In this document: in pieces, positions 1 through 7,707 of the stretch
Layout of the letters: each line of letters opens with the position of its first letter
Numbering within the stretch: the first letter of the stretch is position 1
From: Pseudonocardia sp. 73-21
GTDB lineage: Bacteria > Actinomycetota > Actinomycetes > Mycobacteriales > Pseudonocardiaceae
Assembly: GCF_001899645.1 (NCBI RefSeq)
Contig: NZ_MKVV01000098.1
Coordinates: forward strand, 46,944 to 110,943
Length of the DNA stretch: 64,000 bases
Reading direction: 5' to 3'
Made by a program: the position numbers and the translations under genes
The notes under the pieces: model-generated
What the model saw: only the letters and a program-made list of their open reading frames with translations
What the model was told of the DNA's origin: nothing
Databases searched by the model: none

Positions 1-30
1 TTTCCGCGCCGAACTGCTGATCATGGCCGG
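1..30 (+). repeat. interspersed palindromic element (copy A)
   Basis: The first 30 bases match an intergenic element found again near 30.6, 38.6 and 48.2 kb. All copies share a segment like CGCGCCGANCNGCTGATCATGG. The frame ending at base 37 (…LLIMAGR, then TGA) could be the tail of an upstream gene overlapping ruvX by GTGA. The resemblance to the other intergenic copies makes non-coding repeat more likely. The left part of the element is cut off by the window edge. Confidence 0.55.
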
Positions 31-33
31 CCG

Positions 34-459
34 GTGACCCGCCGCGGGCGGCGGCTCGGGCTCGACGTCGGGTCCGTGCGCGTGGGCGTCGCTCTGAGTG
101 ACCCCGACGGCGTGCTGGCCACGCCGCTCGTCACCCTTCCGCGCGATCTCGACGGCGGCTCGGACGTCCGGGCCATCGCCGAACTGGTCGCCGAGCACGA
201 GATCGTGGAGATCGTCCTGGGCCTGCCGCGGACCCTCGCCAACCGCGAGGGCCCGGCCGCGGAGGCGGCACGCATGTTCGGCGATGCCCTCACCGCGGGG
301 CTCACGGTGCCTGTCGTCTACTCCGACGAGCGCCTGACCACGGTCGTCGCCACCCGGCAGCTGCGCGCCCGCGGGGTGAAGGGCCGCAAGCAGCGCTCGG
401 TGGTGGACCAGGCGGCGGCCGTCGCGATCCTCCAGGGGTGGCTGGACAGCCGGCGCTGA
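34..459 (+). CDS. ruvX: RuvX/YqgF-family Holliday junction resolvase-like nuclease
   Basis: The product is a 141-residue RNase H-fold protein of the YqgF/RuvX family. The family is implicated in pre-16S rRNA 5' end processing and was earlier proposed as a Holliday junction resolvase. The N-terminal LGLDVGSVRVGVALSD carries the first acidic metal-binding residue. VLGLPRTL and the later YSDERLTT region supply the rest of the RNase H core, and VDQAAAVAILQGWL is the typical C-terminus with its final aspartate. Length is normal for the family. The start is a GTG at base 34 in an ATG-poor, GC-rich context with no clear ribosome binding site. mltG follows 58 bases downstream, as in many actinobacteria, where alaS would precede. 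Confidence 0.93.
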   Translation: MTRRGRRLGLDVGSVRVGVALSDPDGVLATPLVTLPRDLDGGSDVRAIAELVAEHEIVEIVLGLPRTLANREGPAAEAARMFGDALTAGLTVPVVYSDERLTTVVATRQLRARGVKGRKQRSVVDQAAAVAILQGWLDSRR

Positions 460-517
460 GGTCCAGGTCAGGGGTGGTGCCGACGCGCCCGACACATCAT
501 CGTTACGCTGCGACACT

Positions 518-1741
518 GTGCAGTCGGACGGACGGGACCACGCCTCGATGGTGAGCGATCCGACGGTCCGGCTGAAGGCGGTGGGGAACCGGGGCGACGC
601 GCGCCGGGCCCGGCGCCGGCAGGGCCGGCGCAAGCGGTTCGGCGTGCTCGCCCTCGCCGTGCTGCTCCTGCTCGGGACCGTGGCCGGCGGCGGCTACTAC
701 GTCTACACCTCCTTCTTCGCCACGCCCGACTTCGACGGCACCGGCGAGGGCAGCGTGCTCGTGCAGGTGGAGGACGGCGACACCACCTCCCAGATCGCCA
801 CCGAGCTGACCCAGAAGGGCGTCGTGGAGAGCGCCGCCGCCTTCAAGGAGGCGGCCGCCGACAACGCCAAGGTCCGCTCGGTGCAACCCGGCTTCTACCA
901 GCTGAAGCTGCGGATGTCGGGCGCGTCCGCCGTCGCGCTCCTGCTGGATCCCGCGGCCCGCGTCGGGCAGCTGGAGATCCGCAGCGGCGTGCAGCTCGAC
1001 GACACGAAGGCGCCGAACGGGGCCGAGTCGCCCGGCGTGCTGAGCCTGATCTCGGCCGCCACGTGCGTGGGCGAGGGCGCCGACCGGAAGTGCGTGTCGG
1101 CCGACGAGCTGCGCTCCACGATGGCGACCACCGACCCCGCCACGCTCGGCGTGCCCGCGTGGGCGCTGGACGCGGTCGCGAAGGCCGACCCCAAGCGGCG
1201 CCTGGAGGGGCTCATCGCCCCGGGGCGCTACAACGTCCAGCCCGGGGCCACCCCGCTGGAGGTGCTGCAGTCGATCATGGCGATCTCGACGGCGCGCATC
1301 GAGGCGACGGGGCTCGTGTCGGGCGCGCAGAGCATCGGCAGCTCCCCGTACCAGGTGCTGGTCATCGCGTCGATGGTCGAGAAGGAAGCGATCATCGCGG
1401 ACATGCCCAAGGTGGCCCGGGTGATCTACAACCGCCTCGGGTCGGGGCAGCGCCTCGAGCTCGACACCACGATCAACTACCCGCTCGACGTGCAGTCGCT
1501 GCTCACGAGCCCGCAGAACCGGGCCATCCCCGGCCCGTACAACACCTACCTGACGCCCGGCCTGCCGCCCACGCCGATCTCCACCCCCGGCAGCGACGCC
1601 GTCGCGGCCGCGCTCACGCCGGCCTCCGGGCCGTGGCTGTTCTTCGTGCCGTGCAAGAAGGACGGCACCAGCTGCTTCGCCGTGACCTTCGCGGAGCACT
1701 CGGCCAACGTCGCGCTCGCCCAGAAGAACGGCGTCTTCTGA
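518..1741 (+). CDS. mltG: endolytic transglycosylase MltG (YceG-like)
   Basis: The product is a membrane-anchored endolytic murein transglycosylase that cleaves nascent glycan strands and so sets their length. A basic cytoplasmic N-terminus (RRARRRQGRRKR) is followed by one membrane helix (about residues 44-65). A LysM-like YceG subdomain and the catalytic domain come next. The family motif appears as IASMVEKEA, with the catalytic Glu. The C-terminus contains NTYLTPGLPPTPI and a TFAEHSANV segment typical of YceG. At 407 residues the length is normal. GTG at 518 is the longest start; ATG at 548 gives a version ten residues shorter. The next gene, on the opposite strand, begins its stop codon only one base after this one ends, leaving no room for a terminator. 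Confidence 0.93.
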   Translation: MQSDGRDHASMVSDPTVRLKAVGNRGDARRARRRQGRRKRFGVLALAVLLLLGTVAGGGYYVYTSFFATPDFDGTGEGSVLVQVEDGDTTSQIATELTQKGVVESAAAFKEAAADNAKVRSVQPGFYQLKLRMSGASAVALLLDPAARVGQLEIRSGVQLDDTKAPNGAESPGVLSLISAATCVGEGADRKCVSADELRSTMATTDPATLGVPAWALDAVAKADPKRRLEGLIAPGRYNVQPGATPLEVLQSIMAISTARIEATGLVSGAQSIGSSPYQVLVIASMVEKEAIIADMPKVARVIYNRLGSGQRLELDTTINYPLDVQSLLTSPQNRAIPGPYNTYLTPGLPPTPISTPGSDAVAAALTPASGPWLFFVPCKKDGTSCFAVTFAEHSANVALAQKNGVF

Positions 1742-1742
1742 C

Positions 1743-2594
1743 CTACTGCCCGAAGAAGCCGGGTGGTGGGATCGGGGACGGGGTGGCCGCGCGATCCTCG
1801 GGAGCGACGGCCCCCCGGGCGAAGCGGCGGGCGCCGCCGTCGTCGAGGACCGTCGCGCGGAACGGGTCGGCGCTCGCCCGGCGTGTCAGGCCGGCGACCG
1901 GGAGCCCGGCGTCGCTGCCGACGAGCACGAGGTTGCCGAACCGGCGCCCGGACAGGATCTCCGGCGCCGCGATCACCGCCAGCTCGGCGAACACCCCGGC
2001 GGCGGCCGCCACCTGCGTTCGGGCGAAGGCGAGCTCGCCGCCGTCGGCGACGTTGGCCGCGTACACGCCGCCGGGGGCCAGCGTGCGCGCCGCCGCCGCC
2101 ACGAACTCCCGCGACGTCAGGTGCGACGGCGTGCGTGCCCCGGCGAAGACGTCGAGCACCAGCAGGTCCACCGACGCCGCCGCCACCTGCGTCAGGGCGG
2201 CCCGGGCGTCGGCGACGAGCACGTCGATGCCCAGGCCGTCGGCCGGCAGCCGCGAGCCGACCAGGTCGGCCAGCCCCGCGTCGATCTCGACCACCGTCTG
2301 CGGCGAGCCCGGCCGCGTCACCGCGACGTAGCGGGCCAGCGTCCACCCGCCGCCGCCGAGGTGCAGCACCCGCAGCGGCCGCGTCGGCGGGGCGATCAGG
2401 TCGACGACGTGCCCGAGGCGCCGGACGTACTCGAACTCCAGGTGGGTGGGGTCGTCGAGGTCGACGTGGGACTGCGCGGTGCCGTCCACCAGCAACGTCC
2501 AGGCCTGGGGGCGGTCGGGGTCGCCCACGAGCTCGGCGTGGCCGTGGTCGACGTCGGCGGAGATCCGGGTGGGGATCCGGACGGGGCGGGTCAC
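1743..2594 (-). CDS. spermidine synthase-like SAM-dependent methyltransferase-fold protein
   Basis: The 283-residue protein has a Rossmann-type core of the polyamine synthase/methyltransferase superfamily. [16 protein letters not shown] is the glycine-rich SAM-binding loop, [12 protein letters not shown] is the acidic end of beta-2, and [10 protein letters not shown] and LLVLDVFAG match the next strands. Actinobacteria carry many such stand-alone 'fused spermidine synthase-like' proteins that lack the membrane half; their substrates are mostly unknown. The ORF track extends the frame to 3005, but the sequence upstream of GTG at 2594 lacks family similarity and overlaps the urease remnant. The start chosen is [10 protein letters not shown]. 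It is convergent with mltG. Confidence 0.8.
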   Translation of the reverse strand: MTRPVRIPTRISADVDHGHAELVGDPDRPQAWTLLVDGTAQSHVDLDDPTHLEFEYVRRLGHVVDLIAPPTRPLRVLHLGGGGWTLARYVAVTRPGSPQTVVEIDAGLADLVGSRLPADGLGIDVLVADARAALTQVAAASVDLLVLDVFAGARTPSHLTSREFVAAAARTLAPGGVYAANVADGGELAFARTQVAAAAGVFAELAVIAAPEILSGRRFGNLVLVGSDAGLPVAGLTRRASADPFRATVLDDGGARRFARGAVAPEDRAATPSPIPPPGFFGQ

Positions 2595-2834
2595 CGTCTC
2601 ATCCTGCCCTCCGTAACGTGTGTGACACCTCCCGGCACCTGGGTGCGTCGGACGGATCCCCAGCCGGCTGCGCGACGCCCAGGCGGGCACCTCGCGGCGT
2701 TGTCGTCGCCACCGATCCAACCCCGGGATCGGCGACTCCTCCGCCTTGCGATGCACCCACCTGGCCGCCGCTCGCTCGGCATGGATCCGTGACACACCCC
2801 AGGTTCGTCGCATCCCTTCCGAGGAGGTCCCGCG

Positions 2835-3020
2835 GTGCCGTCGTCCCTCCACGAGCAGGAGCGGTTGCTGCTGCACGTCGCCGCCGGTCTGGCGCAGCAG
2901 CGCCGCGACCGCGGGCTGAAGCTCAACTACCCCGAGAGCGTCGCGCTGATCAGCGCGTGGGTGCTCGAGGAGGCCCCCGACGGCACGAAGCTCGTCACCG
3001 TGCACGGGCCCATCCAGTGA
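2835..3020 (+). pseudogene. ureA: ureA remnant (urease gamma subunit, internal deletion)
   Basis: The 61-codon frame begins like a normal urease gamma subunit ([16 protein letters not shown], then [13 protein letters not shown]). After VLEEA it jumps straight to the C-terminal [14 protein letters not shown]. UreA is normally about 100 residues, so roughly 39 residues from the middle are missing, in frame. A good ribosome binding site (GAGGAGG at 2821) precedes the GTG start, so a short peptide could still be made. It could not build a normal urease trimer. The stop overlaps the next start (GTGA), preserving the ancestral ureA-ureB coupling. Confidence 0.85.
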
Positions 3021-3629
3021 TCCCGGGCGAGTACCTGCTGGCCGAGGGCGCGATCGAGGTCGACCGCGAGCGCACCGGCATCGAGGTCGTCAACTCCGGC
3101 GACCGGCCGGTCCAGGTCGGGTCGCACTACCACTTCGCCGCCACCAACCCGGCGCTGCTGTTCGACCGCGCCGCCGCCGAGGGCAAGCGGCTCACCGTGC
3201 CCGCCGGCACCGCGGTGCGGTTCGAGCCGGGGCCGGGGGAGGCCACGCGCCCGGACATCATCACCGTGGCCGGGCAGCCGCACGTGCTGCCGTCGTCCAC
3301 GAACCCGACGCGCCCGCACACCGTCACCACCGTCGACGCGCACCTCGACATGCTGAAGGTCGGCCACCACCTCGACCTGCGCGTGCCCGAGGACCTCGCG
3401 TTCGCCGAGAGCCGCATCCGGCCGTCGACGATCGCGGCGGAGGACCTGCTGCACGACGTGGGCGCGATCTCCATGATCGGCTCGGACTCGCAGGCGACAT
3501 GCCGAACACCACGCCCTGCCCCGCATCGAGGTGGAACCCCACACGTTCACCGTCCGGATCGACGGGGAGGTGGTGGAGGCGGCGCCGGCCACCGAGCTCC
3601 CGATGGCGCAGCGCTACTTCCTCTTCTGA
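3017..3629 (+). pseudogene. ureB: ureB'-ureC' composite remnant (urease beta/alpha)
   Basis: The frame opens as urease beta subunit ([34 protein letters not shown]). At about residue 75 it switches to the middle of urease alpha ([48 protein letters not shown]). The UreB C-terminus and roughly the first 280 residues of UreC are absent, including the metal-binding His and carbamylated Lys region. The flap motif normally read as MVCHHLD is LKVGHHLD here, so the flap cysteine is also lost. After SDSQ a second deletion with a frameshift joins the extreme UreC C-terminus ([12 protein letters not shown] … [10 protein letters not shown], stop at 3629). This is a dead gene produced by at least two deletions. 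Confidence 0.88.
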
Positions 3630-3700
3630 CGGACCCGGGGCGGTAGGTTCGCCGGGAAGGTCCGACGGCACACCCCACCTCACCCCAGGAGCGCGCCCGA

Positions 3701-4165
3701 GTGGAACGCAGCGTGGCGATCACCGGCACCCGCAGCATCGGCGATGCCCCCGACGAGAAGCTGGCGGCGGTGTTCGAGGCCTACCTCGGGCCGTTCTCCG
3801 GTCCCGACACCCACTTCTCCGTCGGCGGGGCGTCCGGCGTCGACACCGCCGCCCTGGCGTGGCTCGCCACCCACTCCGAGGCGGCGCTGACCGTCGTCGT
3901 GCCCTGCCGGGTCCTCGACCAGCCGGCCGGGTCCGTCGAGGTCATCGACCGGCTGCGTGCCGCGGACCGGCTCGCCGGGGTGGTCGAGATGGGGGCCACC
4001 CTGCTCGGGAAGGCCGCCTACCACGCGCGCAACCGGTGGATGGTGGACCACGCCGGGCTGGTGATCGGGTTCCCGCGCGGCGACGAGTCCGCAGGTGGGG
4101 GCACCTGGTACACGCTCAACTACGCCGCCGAGCAGGGGAAGGCCCGGTTGGTGGTGCCGATCTGA
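3701..4165 (+). CDS. SLOG/DprA-like Rossmann nucleotide-binding protein
   Basis: The 154-residue protein has the layout of the SLOG superfamily (DprA, LOG and related Rossmann proteins). It shows an N-terminal ITGTRSIGD loop, a central SVGGASGVDTAALAWLA resembling the GxxxGID(T/S) ligand-binding motif of DprA, VVVPCRVLD, and a late RNRWMVDHAGLVIGF that matches the RNR segment of that family. The start is GTG at 3701. It lies just after the urease remnant and is not obviously coupled to a neighbour. SLOG proteins bind nucleotides or ssDNA and occur in stress and defence contexts. Nothing here identifies the ligand. Family placement is fairly secure; the function is not. Confidence 0.7.
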   Translation: MERSVAITGTRSIGDAPDEKLAAVFEAYLGPFSGPDTHFSVGGASGVDTAALAWLATHSEAALTVVVPCRVLDQPAGSVEVIDRLRAADRLAGVVEMGATLLGKAAYHARNRWMVDHAGLVIGFPRGDESAGGGTWYTLNYAAEQGKARLVVPI

Positions 4166-4180
4166 CCCGGGCGCGCTGAC

Positions 4181-5467
4181 TCAGGCGCGCGCCGACTGGT
4201 CGTTCGCCGGCACGCCGCGCTCCTCGTCGGCGCCCCAGCCGTCGGCCAGGTGAGCGATCTTCTCGGTGTAGTCGCGGGCGGCCACGGCGGGGTCGTCGGC
4301 GCGACCCGCGGCCACCCCGATCAGGAACGCGGTCATCGGGGCCGCGCCGGCGTCGACCCCGTCGGTGACGCGGGAGGTGAGCTCGGAGATCGTCGTGGCG
4401 CTCGAGTCGTCCTCGGCCGCGGTCTCCAGGCCGAGCTCGAGCGCGACTGTGGTGGTCCATTCGGAGTGGTTCACGGGGTGCGGGTACCCCGGAACGTGTG
4501 GGCCAACCGCTTCTCCGTACCGCCGTTTGGCGGGTCTGCGCGTGGGTAACTCGGCTGTTGACCGGAACCCCGTGCGTTCGCCACCCGCTGCGACACGCAC
4601 GTCCCCGCCGGCCCTGCGGAGGTACGATACTCCGCAGGGCCGTGTCGTACCGGCCTCTCCCACCATCCGCAGGACGTCGCGGGAGGGATCGAACTCGACG
4701 GCCCCCGCCGCGGCCAGCTCGGTCAGCCAGCCGCCCATCGGCCACCAGCCGTGCCTGCGGTGGAACAGCGTCGCGTTGCGCACGATCTCCCCGACGCGGC
4801 GGGGATCGGTGCGGGCGGGCGGATGGTGCTGGTGGTGGGCCTCCGCGCCGCCGACCCAGACGAGCTGCGCCCCGGCCGCCTCGGCGGTGACGGCGAAGTC
4901 GGTGTCCTCCCCGCCGTAGCCGGTGTAGTCCTCGCAGAAGCCGCCGAGCCGCGTCCACGTGGCGGCGGTGACGGCGAACGACAGCGACCAGAACAGGGTG
5001 AAGTCGCCGGTGCGCTCCAGCTGCCCGTCGGGCGGTGCCGGGCGGGCGGGATGGGGGTCGGCGAGCCCGCCGAGCCCGGTGGCGGGGTAGCCGCCGGGCG
5101 GCGGGGGCGGCAGGTAGGCGACGGGCCCGCACAGCAGGGCGAGCTCGTCGCCGGCGGCGCCCGCGTAGCGCCGCACCAGGTTCGGGCCCGGGATGCAGTC
5201 GACGTCGAGCAGGACGAGCAGCTCGGCGCCGGCCGCGATCGCTGCGGCGGCCCCGGCGTTGCGCGCCGCGGCCAGCGGCAGCCCGGTGGCGGGGACGGGA
5301 ACGTGCACGCGGGTCACCGGGGGAGCGCCGGGGATCTGCGCGAGCCGGGGCTGCTCGCCCATCCCGACGACGACGTGAACATCCGACGGGCCGAGCGCCA
5401 GCCCGGCGCGCTGGCGGTGCAGGTGGTCGTCGCGGCCGTGCGTCACGACGACCACGGCGGTCCTCAC
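4181..5467 (-). CDS. GT2 glycosyltransferase read through into a DUF6457 domain
   Basis: The frame is open for 428 codons. Residues 1-280 form a family 2 glycosyltransferase with a galactosyltransferase-like C-terminal segment: TAVVVVTHGRDD, AARNAGAAAA, LLVLLDVDCIPG (DxD), GGFCEDYTGYGGEDTDFA, then FHRRHGWWPMGGWL. The region after VLRMVGE looks non-coding and carries an inverted-repeat pair. From VNHSEW onward (GTG at 4474) the last 97 residues look like a DUF6457 protein (VALELGLE … APMTAFLIGVAAGR … DYTEKIAHLADGW), a small family often found near molybdopterin-guanine dinucleotide genes. No in-frame stop separates them, so translation of the transferase must run through unless there is a frameshift. 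DUF6457 may also start independently. The start overlaps the upstream gene's stop (GTGA). Confidence 0.7.
   Translation of the reverse strand: MRTAVVVVTHGRDDHLHRQRAGLALGPSDVHVVVGMGEQPRLAQIPGAPPVTRVHVPVPATGLPLAAARNAGAAAAIAAGAELLVLLDVDCIPGPNLVRRYAGAAGDELALLCGPVAYLPPPPPGGYPATGLGGLADPHPARPAPPDGQLERTGDFTLFWSLSFAVTAATWTRLGGFCEDYTGYGGEDTDFAVTAEAAGAQLVWVGGAEAHHQHHPPARTDPRRVGEIVRNATLFHRRHGWWPMGGWLTELAAAGAVEFDPSRDVLRMVGEAGTTRPCGVSYLRRAGGDVRVAAGGERTGFRSTAELPTRRPAKRRYGEAVGPHVPGYPHPVNHSEWTTTVALELGLETAAEDDSSATTISELTSRVTDGVDAGAAPMTAFLIGVAAGRADDPAVAARDYTEKIAHLADGWGADEERGVPANDQSARA
4610..4651 (-). promoter_or_regulatory. interlocked inverted repeats (pseudoknot-type) inside the GT2 ORF
   Basis: On the minus strand the order is GGTACGA, CAC, GGCCCTGCGGA, GTA, TCGTACC, TCCGCAGGGCC. 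The first pair (7 bp) and the second pair (11 bp, loop of 10) interlock as in an H-type pseudoknot or two mutually exclusive hairpins. It lies exactly where the glycosyltransferase domain ends and unconserved sequence begins. It could be a terminator/attenuator, a recoding element, or the scar of an insertion. There is no T-tract. Confidence 0.5.
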
Positions 5468-6456
5468 CGGGCCGCCAGGTCGTCCAGGACGGCGGCGGCG
5501 CGGGCGGCGCCGTCGCCGGACGACCACTGCGTCCAGCCCTCGCCGCCGCGGGCGACGGCGTCGTCCAGCACGGACGGCCACCTCCCGGCCGCGGGCCAGC
5601 GGGAGCGGCCGACGGCGATGCCCGCCCGGTGCAGGGCCAGGGCGGTGGCGTGCTGCTCGCCGTGGGGCCGGACCTGGCTCACCACGACGGCGGCCCGGCG
5701 GGCGGCGGCCACCTCGGCCACCGCGTTCTGGCCCCCGTGGGTGACGACGACGTCGGCGTCGCACAGGGCCGCCCAGACGTCGTCGCACCAGCCGCGCCAC
5801 CGCAGGTTCGCCGGCCCGGCGCTCTCCTGCGCGGGGCCGACGACCTCCCACGCCCAGTCCGGGGTGGCGGCGGCCGCGGCGCGCAGGTCGTCGGGGGTGA
5901 CGTCGATGCCGCCGGCGCCCCACAGGACGAGCACGCGACGCCGGCCGGGCGGCGGCGGCGGCTCGCGGCCGTCGAAGCGGGAGATCGCCCCGACGTGCAC
6001 GCCCCGGGCCGGCAGCGGCGGGCCTGCGGACGACCAGGGGGCGAGCAGCGTCTCGGCGAGGTCGTAGGCGGTGCGGTGGGGCCGGTCGGTGCGGTCGCCG
6101 GGCTGGGCCATCACCGCGACCGGCAGCCCGGACAGCCGGGCCAGCAGCGTGACCTCCACGGACACGTCGACGACGACCAGCCGCAGCTCCGGCCGGGCGA
6201 GCACGCGGGAGATCAGCGCTGTGCGGTCGCGCAGGCCCGGATGCCCCAGCGGAGCCCAGTGCAGGACGCCGCGGGCGGTCGGGTCCCGGGGAACGGACCC
6301 GTCGACGTCCGGCGGGAGCGGCACCCACTCGCCCGGCCAGCCGTCCGGGGCGGGCAGCGTCGAGAGCCCGACGACCGGTGTCCGCAGCCGCGCCGCGATC
6401 GTCGCGGCCCGGTGGACGTGGCCGCGGCCGTGGTGGTGGACGTACCAGCCGATCAC
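5464..6456 (-). CDS. GT-B glycosyltransferase (UGT/GT28-like)
   Basis: The 330-residue GT-B protein starts MIGWYVHHHGRGHVHRA, the glycine/histidine-rich N-terminal loop seen in MurG/UGT-like enzymes. The C-terminal donor domain contains VLVLWGAGGIDVTP, LRWRGWCDDVWAALCDADVVVTHGGQNAVAEVAAARR and QVRPHGEQHATA, closely resembling the 'xxTHGGxxxxxE' nucleotide-sugar binding block. No membrane segment is seen, so it is likely a cytosolic or membrane-associated enzyme. The start is GTG at 6456, overlapping the upstream gene by 4 bp; the stop overlaps the downstream GT2 start. It is the middle gene of a three-gene, minus-strand glycosyltransferase operon. Acceptor and donor are unknown. Confidence 0.8.
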   Translation of the reverse strand: MIGWYVHHHGRGHVHRAATIAARLRTPVVGLSTLPAPDGWPGEWVPLPPDVDGSVPRDPTARGVLHWAPLGHPGLRDRTALISRVLARPELRLVVVDVSVEVTLLARLSGLPVAVMAQPGDRTDRPHRTAYDLAETLLAPWSSAGPPLPARGVHVGAISRFDGREPPPPPGRRRVLVLWGAGGIDVTPDDLRAAAAATPDWAWEVVGPAQESAGPANLRWRGWCDDVWAALCDADVVVTHGGQNAVAEVAAARRAAVVVSQVRPHGEQHATALALHRAGIAVGRSRWPAAGRWPSVLDDAVARGGEGWTQWSSGDGAARAAAVLDDLAAR

Positions 6457-7505
6457 GCGAGCTCCCGGTAGCGGCGCTCGTAGCCGTCGACCATGGTCTC
6501 GACGGAGCAGGTCCCCACGGCGCGGCGCCGGGCCGCGGCGCGGTCGAGGCGGGCGGCGGCGGTGATGGCCGCGGCGAGGCCGTCGACGTCACCGGGCCGG
6601 GCGAGCACGCCGCACGTGTCGTCGAGCAGCTCCGGCAGCGCGCCGCGGTCGAACCCGGCCACCGGCGTGCCGCAGGCCAGTGCCTCCGCCACGACCAGCC
6701 CGTACGGCTCGTCCCAGCAGGGGGAGATCACGGCCACCGACGCCGAGCCGACCAGGCGCACGAGGTCGGTGTGGTCGAGGTGCCCGACGTGCTCGATCCC
6801 GTCCCCGAGCAGGGGTGCGACCTGCTCGCGGAAGAACCGCGCGTCCGGGGTGGGCCCGGCCAGGCGCAGCCCCGTGCCGGCCCGGCGCGCGGCCAGGATC
6901 GCCTCGACGGGCCCCTTCTCCGGCACGATCCGCCCCGACCACACCGGCACGCCGCCGCCCGGGCCGGGCGTCCAGAACGCGGTGTCGACGCCGTTGGGCA
7001 CCACCGGGGCCTCCACGGTGCCCCGCCACTGGCGGGCGGTGGCGCGGCTGACCGCGGCGAAGGAGGAGGTCCCGGGGGCCAGCGCCACGGCCGACTCCAG
7101 CCACGGCGTCGGGGGCGTGTGCAGGGTGGTCAGCAGGCGGACGGGCAGGGTGTCGGCCATGGCGACGGGCAGGTAGTGCAGCGAGTTGTTGTGCACCACG
7201 TCGTAGTCGCGGCCGGTGCGCGCGAGGTCGAGCATCAGCGACAGGTAGGCGTGGTGCTCGGCGAGGAACCACTCGGCCGGCATGCTGACGTCGGCGCGGG
7301 CGTGCGCGGAGAGCGTCGGCAGGCCGGGCAGCTCCCGCACACCCAGCGCCGGGTCCGAGCCGCGTCCGCCGAACACCGTCACGTGGTGCCCGCGCTCGCG
7401 CAGTTGCGTGGCGAGCTGCCAGGTGTGGGCCTCCAGGCCGCCGGGGAACGGCTGGCGCAGGGGGAAGCGGGCCGACGCGACGAGCGCGACGCGCAACGGG
7501 CTCAC
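6453..7505 (-). CDS. GT4-family glycosyltransferase
   Basis: The 350-residue retaining GT-B glycosyltransferase has an N-terminal VALVASARFPLRQPFPGGLEAHTWQLATQL loop, VVHNNSLHYLP, VVPNGVDTAFW, PVWSGRIVPEKGP and VAVISPCWDEPYGLVVAEALACGTPVAGF, the EPYGLVVAEAL block being the GT4 E-x7-E motif. It is the first gene of the operon 7505-4181 and overlaps the next gene by 4 bp. About 200 bases separate it from the WcbI-like gene, also on the minus strand. That gap contains GATGATCATCGGGAA, which resembles the TGATCATG element. It likely adds a hexose in assembly of a surface glycan; donor and acceptor cannot be told. Confidence 0.85.
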   Translation of the reverse strand: MSPLRVALVASARFPLRQPFPGGLEAHTWQLATQLRERGHHVTVFGGRGSDPALGVRELPGLPTLSAHARADVSMPAEWFLAEHHAYLSLMLDLARTGRDYDVVHNNSLHYLPVAMADTLPVRLLTTLHTPPTPWLESAVALAPGTSSFAAVSRATARQWRGTVEAPVVPNGVDTAFWTPGPGGGVPVWSGRIVPEKGPVEAILAARRAGTGLRLAGPTPDARFFREQVAPLLGDGIEHVGHLDHTDLVRLVGSASVAVISPCWDEPYGLVVAEALACGTPVAGFDRGALPELLDDTCGVLARPGDVDGLAAAITAAARLDRAAARRRAVGTCSVETMVDGYERRYRELA

Positions 7506-7707
7506 GGTCGTTCCCGGGCAGCAGGCGGCCGGGTGGGGATGATCATCGGGAAGCGCGCTCCGCTCGGGCGTTGCCGGTCGAGCCGGTCGGGGACCGGGCG
7601 TGGACCGGCGATGGACGACGCCGCTCGAGCTGGGTGTTCAACCCGGACGCGCGACCAGCATCGGTCACGACCGGTGTGGCCCGCCACTCGGGCGACTGTC
7701 CGCATCG

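Noticed and set aside
503-1699. 398-codon antisense ORF across mltG
   Set aside because: A shadow of high-GC coding sequence: Arg/Gly/Ala/His-rich translation, no family pattern, and mltG is certain on the other strand. The same applies to the many other long opposite-strand ORFs (for example 42964-46368 opposite carB and 60328-62997 opposite the GT39-like gene).
2591-3005. N-terminal extension of the spermidine synthase-like ORF
   Set aside because: The extension is antisense to the urease remnant and has no similarity to the family; GTG at 2594 gives a normal N-terminus.
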